Source: Vreelandella nanhaiensis
Lineage (GTDB): Bacteria > Pseudomonadota > Gammaproteobacteria > Pseudomonadales > Halomonadaceae
Length of the DNA stretch: 64,000 nucleotides
Direction: 5' to 3'
Assembly: GCF_003990185.1 (NCBI RefSeq)
Contig: NZ_RZHF01000014.1
Location: forward strand, 229,010-293,009
Position numbers and translations under genes: made by a program. Position 1 is the stretch's first letter. Each line of letters starts with the position of its first letter. The notes under the pieces were generated by a model. It did not search any database. It saw nothing but the letters and a program-made list of their open reading frames with translations, and was not told where the DNA came from. Below, in pieces: positions 60,578-64,000 of the stretch.

Positions 60578-61264
60578 GTGAAAAACGGACGCGCCACGAT
60601 TAACCAAACTGCTTGGATTGATGCTGCTTACGAGCTACTAATTGCCTCGGGAGTCAGTGCCGTCAAGATCGTACCGTTAGCAAAGAAGTTAAAAACATCA
60701 CGCACCAGTTTTTACTGGCTATTTAAAGATCGTGAAGAGGTGCTTACTGCACTGCTGGAGCGGTGGGAGCGACAAAATACCCAGGCCTTAATTGAACAAT
60801 CGGAGAAATATGCATCTTCCATCGTGGAAGCCACGCTCAATATCTTTGATTGTTGGTTTGACCCGGCGGTATTTGATTCTGAATTCGAGTACGCCGTTAG
60901 AAGCTGGAGCCTGCAAGATCAAGCGGTTGCTGAGCGCGTTAGCCAAGCCGATAGCGTGCGGCTACAAGCGCTGCAAGACATGTTTATTCGCTATGGCTAT
61001 GACGTGCTGGAAGCTGATACCCGTGCACGCACGGTGTATTTGATTCAGATCGGCTACATCTCAATGCATACCCAAGAGACCCAAGATACGCGGATCGCCC
61101 GAGTGGCTCAGTACATCAATATTTTTACTGGGCAGATGTGCACCCATGCTGATCTTGAGCGGTTTGCTGCGCGGCATAGAGCGCGGTTTACGCCCGAAGA
61201 GATGGCGGCTCAACAGGAGATGACAGATGAAACCGACATTAACGCTCGGCATTATCGGGGGTAA
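60578..61264 (+). CDS. TetR-family transcriptional regulator
   Basis: The 228-residue protein has the N-terminal helix-turn-helix (WIDAAYELLIASGVSAVKIVPLAKKL, then TSRTSFYWLFKDREEVL) of TetR repressors and a helical ligand-binding C-terminal domain. The frame uses GTG 60578 with AGAGAGAAATAC upstream. It is divergent from the demethylase gene and overlaps proC by 38 bp, so it is co-expressed with it. Its probable ligand is a substrate or product of the module. Confidence 0.9.
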   Translation: MKNGRATINQTAWIDAAYELLIASGVSAVKIVPLAKKLKTSRTSFYWLFKDREEVLTALLERWERQNTQALIEQSEKYASSIVEATLNIFDCWFDPAVFDSEFEYAVRSWSLQDQAVAERVSQADSVRLQALQDMFIRYGYDVLEADTRARTVYLIQIGYISMHTQETQDTRIARVAQYINIFTGQMCTHADLERFAARHRARFTPEEMAAQQEMTDETDINARHYRG

Positions 61265-62012
61265 TGGCTGGCTGGGTAGTGCGCTGGGTCGTTGCGTGTT
61301 GGCTAGTGGGCTTATCGCGCCAAACCAGCTGGTGGTAACGGCCAGTCGAAAGCATAACCGCTATCAGGATTGGCCAGGCGTAACTTGTGTCGAGAGTTCT
61401 GATGCACTGCTGGAGGTTGCTGAGATCATTGTGTTGTCTGTTCGGCCTGAGCAGTTTGCCCAACTAACGCTTTCGCTTGAAAACCGGCTGGTGATTTCGT
61501 TAATGGCCAAGGTGCCAATGGTAGCGCTGGCCTCGGCAACGAGGAGTGATCGAATCGTACGTGCCATGCCAAACGCAGCTGCAGCGGTAGGGCGCTCCTA
61601 TACCCCTTGGTGTGCAACGCCACGTTTGAGCGCGGATGATCGCGACTTCGTTCAGCGCCTGTTTTCAGCCTGTGGTGTAAGCGATGAAGTAGAAAACGAA
61701 TCGCAAATCGATTATCTGACTGCGCTAACGGGCAGTGGCCCTGCGTTTCCTGCGCTGTTGGCTGATGCGCTAATTCATCATGCAATAACACAAGGAATTT
61801 CTCCGGCGGTGGCCCAGCGCGGCGTACTGCACACGTTGTCAGGCGCTAGCCAACTGATGTTGGAAGAAAACGCGACCCCAATGGAGATGGTTACCCGCTT
61901 TCTGGATTACGGCGGAACCACCACCGAAGGCTTAAATGCCATGCTGCAGCATGGTTTTCGGGAGGCGGTACAGCAGGGGATTGAGGCCGCCTACGGTGCC
62001 GTCAAGACCTGA
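61227..62012 (+). CDS. pyrroline-5-carboxylate reductase-like protein (ProC family)
   Basis: This 261-residue protein has the Rossmann start LGIIGGNGWLGSALG, the VVTASRK segment and the ProC signature LTALTGSGPAFPALLADAL, followed by the dimer helices with GGTTTEGLNAML. It either interconverts pyrroline-5-carboxylate and proline or acts on an N-methyl imine intermediate of the demethylation. Another proC copy for biosynthesis probably exists elsewhere. Its start is inside the tetR end. Confidence 0.88.
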   Translation: MKPTLTLGIIGGNGWLGSALGRCVLASGLIAPNQLVVTASRKHNRYQDWPGVTCVESSDALLEVAEIIVLSVRPEQFAQLTLSLENRLVISLMAKVPMVALASATRSDRIVRAMPNAAAAVGRSYTPWCATPRLSADDRDFVQRLFSACGVSDEVENESQIDYLTALTGSGPAFPALLADALIHHAITQGISPAVAQRGVLHTLSGASQLMLEENATPMEMVTRFLDYGGTTTEGLNAMLQHGFREAVQQGIEAAYGAVKT

Positions 62013-62095
62013 CCGAATGACGCTTACAACAATAAACGCTTTGGCAAACGCCCAGCCATACAACGCATTCAACACATTATAAAAAAGGAGAGGGT

Positions 62096-62170
62096 ATGAA
62101 CCTTGGCAACAATAAACACCAAGCAGTGGGGGCTCCTTCGGAGCAGTTGGCTAGACGACGATGGGGTTAA
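62096..62170 (+). CDS. 24-codon open frame with strong ribosome site
   Basis: ATG 62096 has AAAAAAGGAGAGGGT upstream and reads MNLGNNKHQAVGAPSEQLAR then ends at 62170. It could be a leader peptide, or the front of a gene lost by deletion between proC and putP. I do not recognise it. Confidence 0.3.
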   Translation: MNLGNNKHQAVGAPSEQLARRRWG

Positions 62171-62200
62171 TAAAGACTCTGACTGGATAACGCCCCCCTT

Positions 62201-62254
62201 ATGAATAATAAACCGCAGCGCTATCGCGTGCTGCCGGACCTGCTTGATGTTTAA
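62201..62254 (+). CDS. 17-codon open frame before putP
   Basis: ATG 62201 reads MNNKPQRYRVLPDLLDV then TAA, 14 bp before the putP start. It has no convincing ribosome site and may be a leader or the tail of a deleted gene. Confidence 0.2.
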   Translation: MNNKPQRYRVLPDLLDV

Positions 62255-62268
62255 AAGGAGACAGTTCC

Positions 62269-63780
62269 ATGCTGGATAACAATAACGCAGTCGTGATTAC
62301 GACGTTTGCCCTTTATTTTGTCGTAATGTTTGTCATTGGTGTTGTCGCTTGGAAACGCTCGTCAGATTTTTCGGACTACGCTCTGGGCGGACGCACACTA
62401 GGGCCGTTTGCAACGGCGATTTCATCCGGTGCCTCGGAGATGTCGGGCTGGCTAATGGTGGCGATGCCAGGTGCTGCTTACTTGTCAGGGCTATCGTCAT
62501 TCTGGGTGGCTGGCGGCTTGCTAGTAGGAACTATCTTAAACTGGCTGATCGTGGCCCAACGGCTTCGGGTCTACAGCTTTGTCGCCAACAACGCCCTGAC
62601 CATTCCAGACTTTCTCTCCGAACGTTTCCAGCTGCATACCAATGGCCTACGGCTGGTAGCCTCGCTGTTCATTATCGTATTTTACCTATTTTATACCAGC
62701 TCGGGGCTGGTGGCGGGCGGTAAGCTGCTAAACACTGTCTTTGGCATGAGCTACGAGCTGGCGGTTTTATTGGGCGTACTGGCAATCATTTCTTACACCT
62801 TCTTTGGCGGCTATCTGGCCGTCTCCTGGACCGACGTTTTACAGGGCATCATGATGATTTTCGCTCTGATTGCCGTTCCAGTGGCCGCAGTCACGGAACT
62901 TGGTGGTATCAACGCCTCTATGGCCTCCGTACAGGAGGCCTCGCCCCAGGTCCTGCAGTGGCTGACCGATGCGGCCAGCGGCGAAAGCCTGACCTGGATC
63001 GCCATAGCAAGCTCGCTTGCCTGGGGTCTGGGCTACTTCGGCCAGCCACACTCTTTGGCACGCTTTGCCGGGATTAACGACCACCGCAATATTCCCTTTG
63101 CGCGGCGCGTGGCGGTTTCCTGGACTGCTATCGGACTGGTCTGCGCCTTGCTAATCGGCGTGCTTGGTCATGGTTTCTTCCCGGCTGGACTTGATGATCA
63201 GGAGCGCATCTTCATGTTTATGGTCGATGTATTGTTTAACCCAATTGTATCCGGAGTACTGCTCACCGCTATTCTGGCAGCCGTCATGTCGACCGCGGAT
63301 TCACAGCTGCTTATATGCTCATCCACTATTGCCGATGATATCTACAAGTCGGTCTTTCGTAAGAACGCAACGCAAAAAGAGCTGTTGAGGGTGGGCCGGT
63401 TGGCCGTGCTGGGCGTTTCTCTTATCGCGCTATTGCTCGCGCTGGCACCGGGTTCTGAAGTGCTCGGGCTGGTCTCTTATGCTTGGGCGGGGTTTGGTGC
63501 CTGCTTTGGCCCCACACTCATTTTAAGTCTGTTCTGGAAGCGCATGAACCAGTGGGGCGCGCTTGCCGGTATTGTGGTAGGTGGTATCACCGTTATTGTC
63601 TGGTCTCGGCTATCGGGCGGGCTATTCGATCTGTATGAAATTGTTCCTGGCTTCGTGTTCTCGCTTGTCGCGATAGTGGGTGCCTCATTGAGCACGGCGG
63701 CCCCGCTGGCTTCTGTCGCGCGTCAGTTCGATGAGATGGAATCAGCACTTAACAACCACCAGCAGGAGATACTCGTATGA
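62269..63780 (+). CDS. putP: sodium/proline symporter PutP
   Basis: This 503-residue SSS-family transporter has about thirteen membrane helices with sodium/proline motifs [54 protein letters not shown] and MSTADSQLL. It takes up proline or possibly a methylated proline. ATG 62269 has AAAAGGAGACAGTTCC upstream. Its stop overlaps etfB as ATGA, so transporter and ETF genes are translated together. Confidence 0.93.
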   Translation: MLDNNNAVVITTFALYFVVMFVIGVVAWKRSSDFSDYALGGRTLGPFATAISSGASEMSGWLMVAMPGAAYLSGLSSFWVAGGLLVGTILNWLIVAQRLRVYSFVANNALTIPDFLSERFQLHTNGLRLVASLFIIVFYLFYTSSGLVAGGKLLNTVFGMSYELAVLLGVLAIISYTFFGGYLAVSWTDVLQGIMMIFALIAVPVAAVTELGGINASMASVQEASPQVLQWLTDAASGESLTWIAIASSLAWGLGYFGQPHSLARFAGINDHRNIPFARRVAVSWTAIGLVCALLIGVLGHGFFPAGLDDQERIFMFMVDVLFNPIVSGVLLTAILAAVMSTADSQLLICSSTIADDIYKSVFRKNATQKELLRVGRLAVLGVSLIALLLALAPGSEVLGLVSYAWAGFGACFGPTLILSLFWKRMNQWGALAGIVVGGITVIVWSRLSGGLFDLYEIVPGFVFSLVAIVGASLSTAAPLASVARQFDEMESALNNHQQEILV

Positions 63781-64000
63781 AAGTACTCGTCGCGGTTAAA
63801 CGCGTCATCGATTACAACGTCAAGATTCGCGTCAAGGCGGATCACTCCGACGTTGACCTGACCAACGTCAAAATGGCCATGAACCCCTTCTGCGAAATCG
63901 CCGTGGAAGAAGCCGTGCGCCTGAAAGAGAAGGGCGTGGCCACCGAAGTCGTTGCGGTCACCATTGGCCCTAAAGCGGCCCAGGAACAGCTGCGTACCGC
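63777..64000 (+). CDS. etfB: electron transfer flavoprotein beta subunit (partial, runs off right edge)
   Basis: The visible 74 residues begin [20 protein letters not shown] and include [21 protein letters not shown], the highly conserved EtfB start. ETF takes electrons from flavin dehydrogenases and passes them to the quinone pool. It overlaps putP by 4 bp. Its neighbourhood suggests it serves the demethylase, although it could also be the general ETF of the cell. Confidence 0.95.
   Translation, partial: MKVLVAVKRVIDYNVKIRVKADHSDVDLTNVKMAMNPFCEIAVEEAVRLKEKGVATEVVAVTIGPKAAQEQLRT

Overview
The window looks like chromosomal DNA from a halophilic gammaproteobacterium of the Halomonas/Vreelandella type. 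The reasons are the gyrA-serC-pheA-tyrA/aroA-cmk-rpsA block with a fused tyrA-aroA gene, an MvaT-family nucleoid protein of the Pseudomonas/Halomonas kind, an Rnf complex, a Tus-like replication terminator protein, and osmolyte/proline catabolism genes at the right end. The genus is inferred from gene content; no marker such as 16S rRNA is present.

Layout. 1-27.8 kb is mostly conserved core. It holds rnfB/rnfA, a CHASE4-GGDEF diguanylate cyclase, metG, an acyltransferase and rdgC, all leftward. The rightward gyrA to rpsA block follows, then mvaT and a small protein resembling only the MvaT oligomerisation segment. Next comes a leftward block tus-yacG-coaE-pilD-pilC-pilB with a divergent pilin gene. 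A CigR-like periplasmic protein, an inositol-phosphatase family gene and tRNA-Pro(GGG) close the block.

28-51 kb is accessory DNA starting directly after tRNA-Pro. It contains an excisionase-like gene, AT-rich stretches with palindromes and a two-copy 104-bp tandem repeat, and a frameshifted tyrosine recombinase with a small core-binding-like partner. A carboxylate/sugar-acid catabolic cluster runs from 33.3 to 43.5 kb: TctABC transporter, enolase-superfamily and IlvD/Edd dehydratases, a DapA-type lyase, a D-2-hydroxyacid dehydrogenase, a frameshifted FMN hydroxyacid dehydrogenase and a GntR regulator. After it come solitary antitoxins, IS3 and IS1182 elements, and the tail of a BREX-type brxL gene. 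Much of this region is decaying.

50.9-57.6 kb is a signalling segment: a membrane protein, a chemotaxis receptor, a 33-bp perfect inverted repeat, and a three-gene operon of a double-domain KaiC-like ATPase, a receiver-like protein and a REC-GGDEF-EAL phosphodiesterase. 57.6-58.4 kb contains remnants of SDR and LysR genes. 58.4-64 kb is a probable N-methylated amino acid (proline betaine or dimethylglycine type) catabolic module: a DgcA/StcD-like flavoprotein, a divergent TetR regulator with a clear palindromic operator, a ProC-like reductase, PutP, and the start of etfB overlapping putP by four bases.
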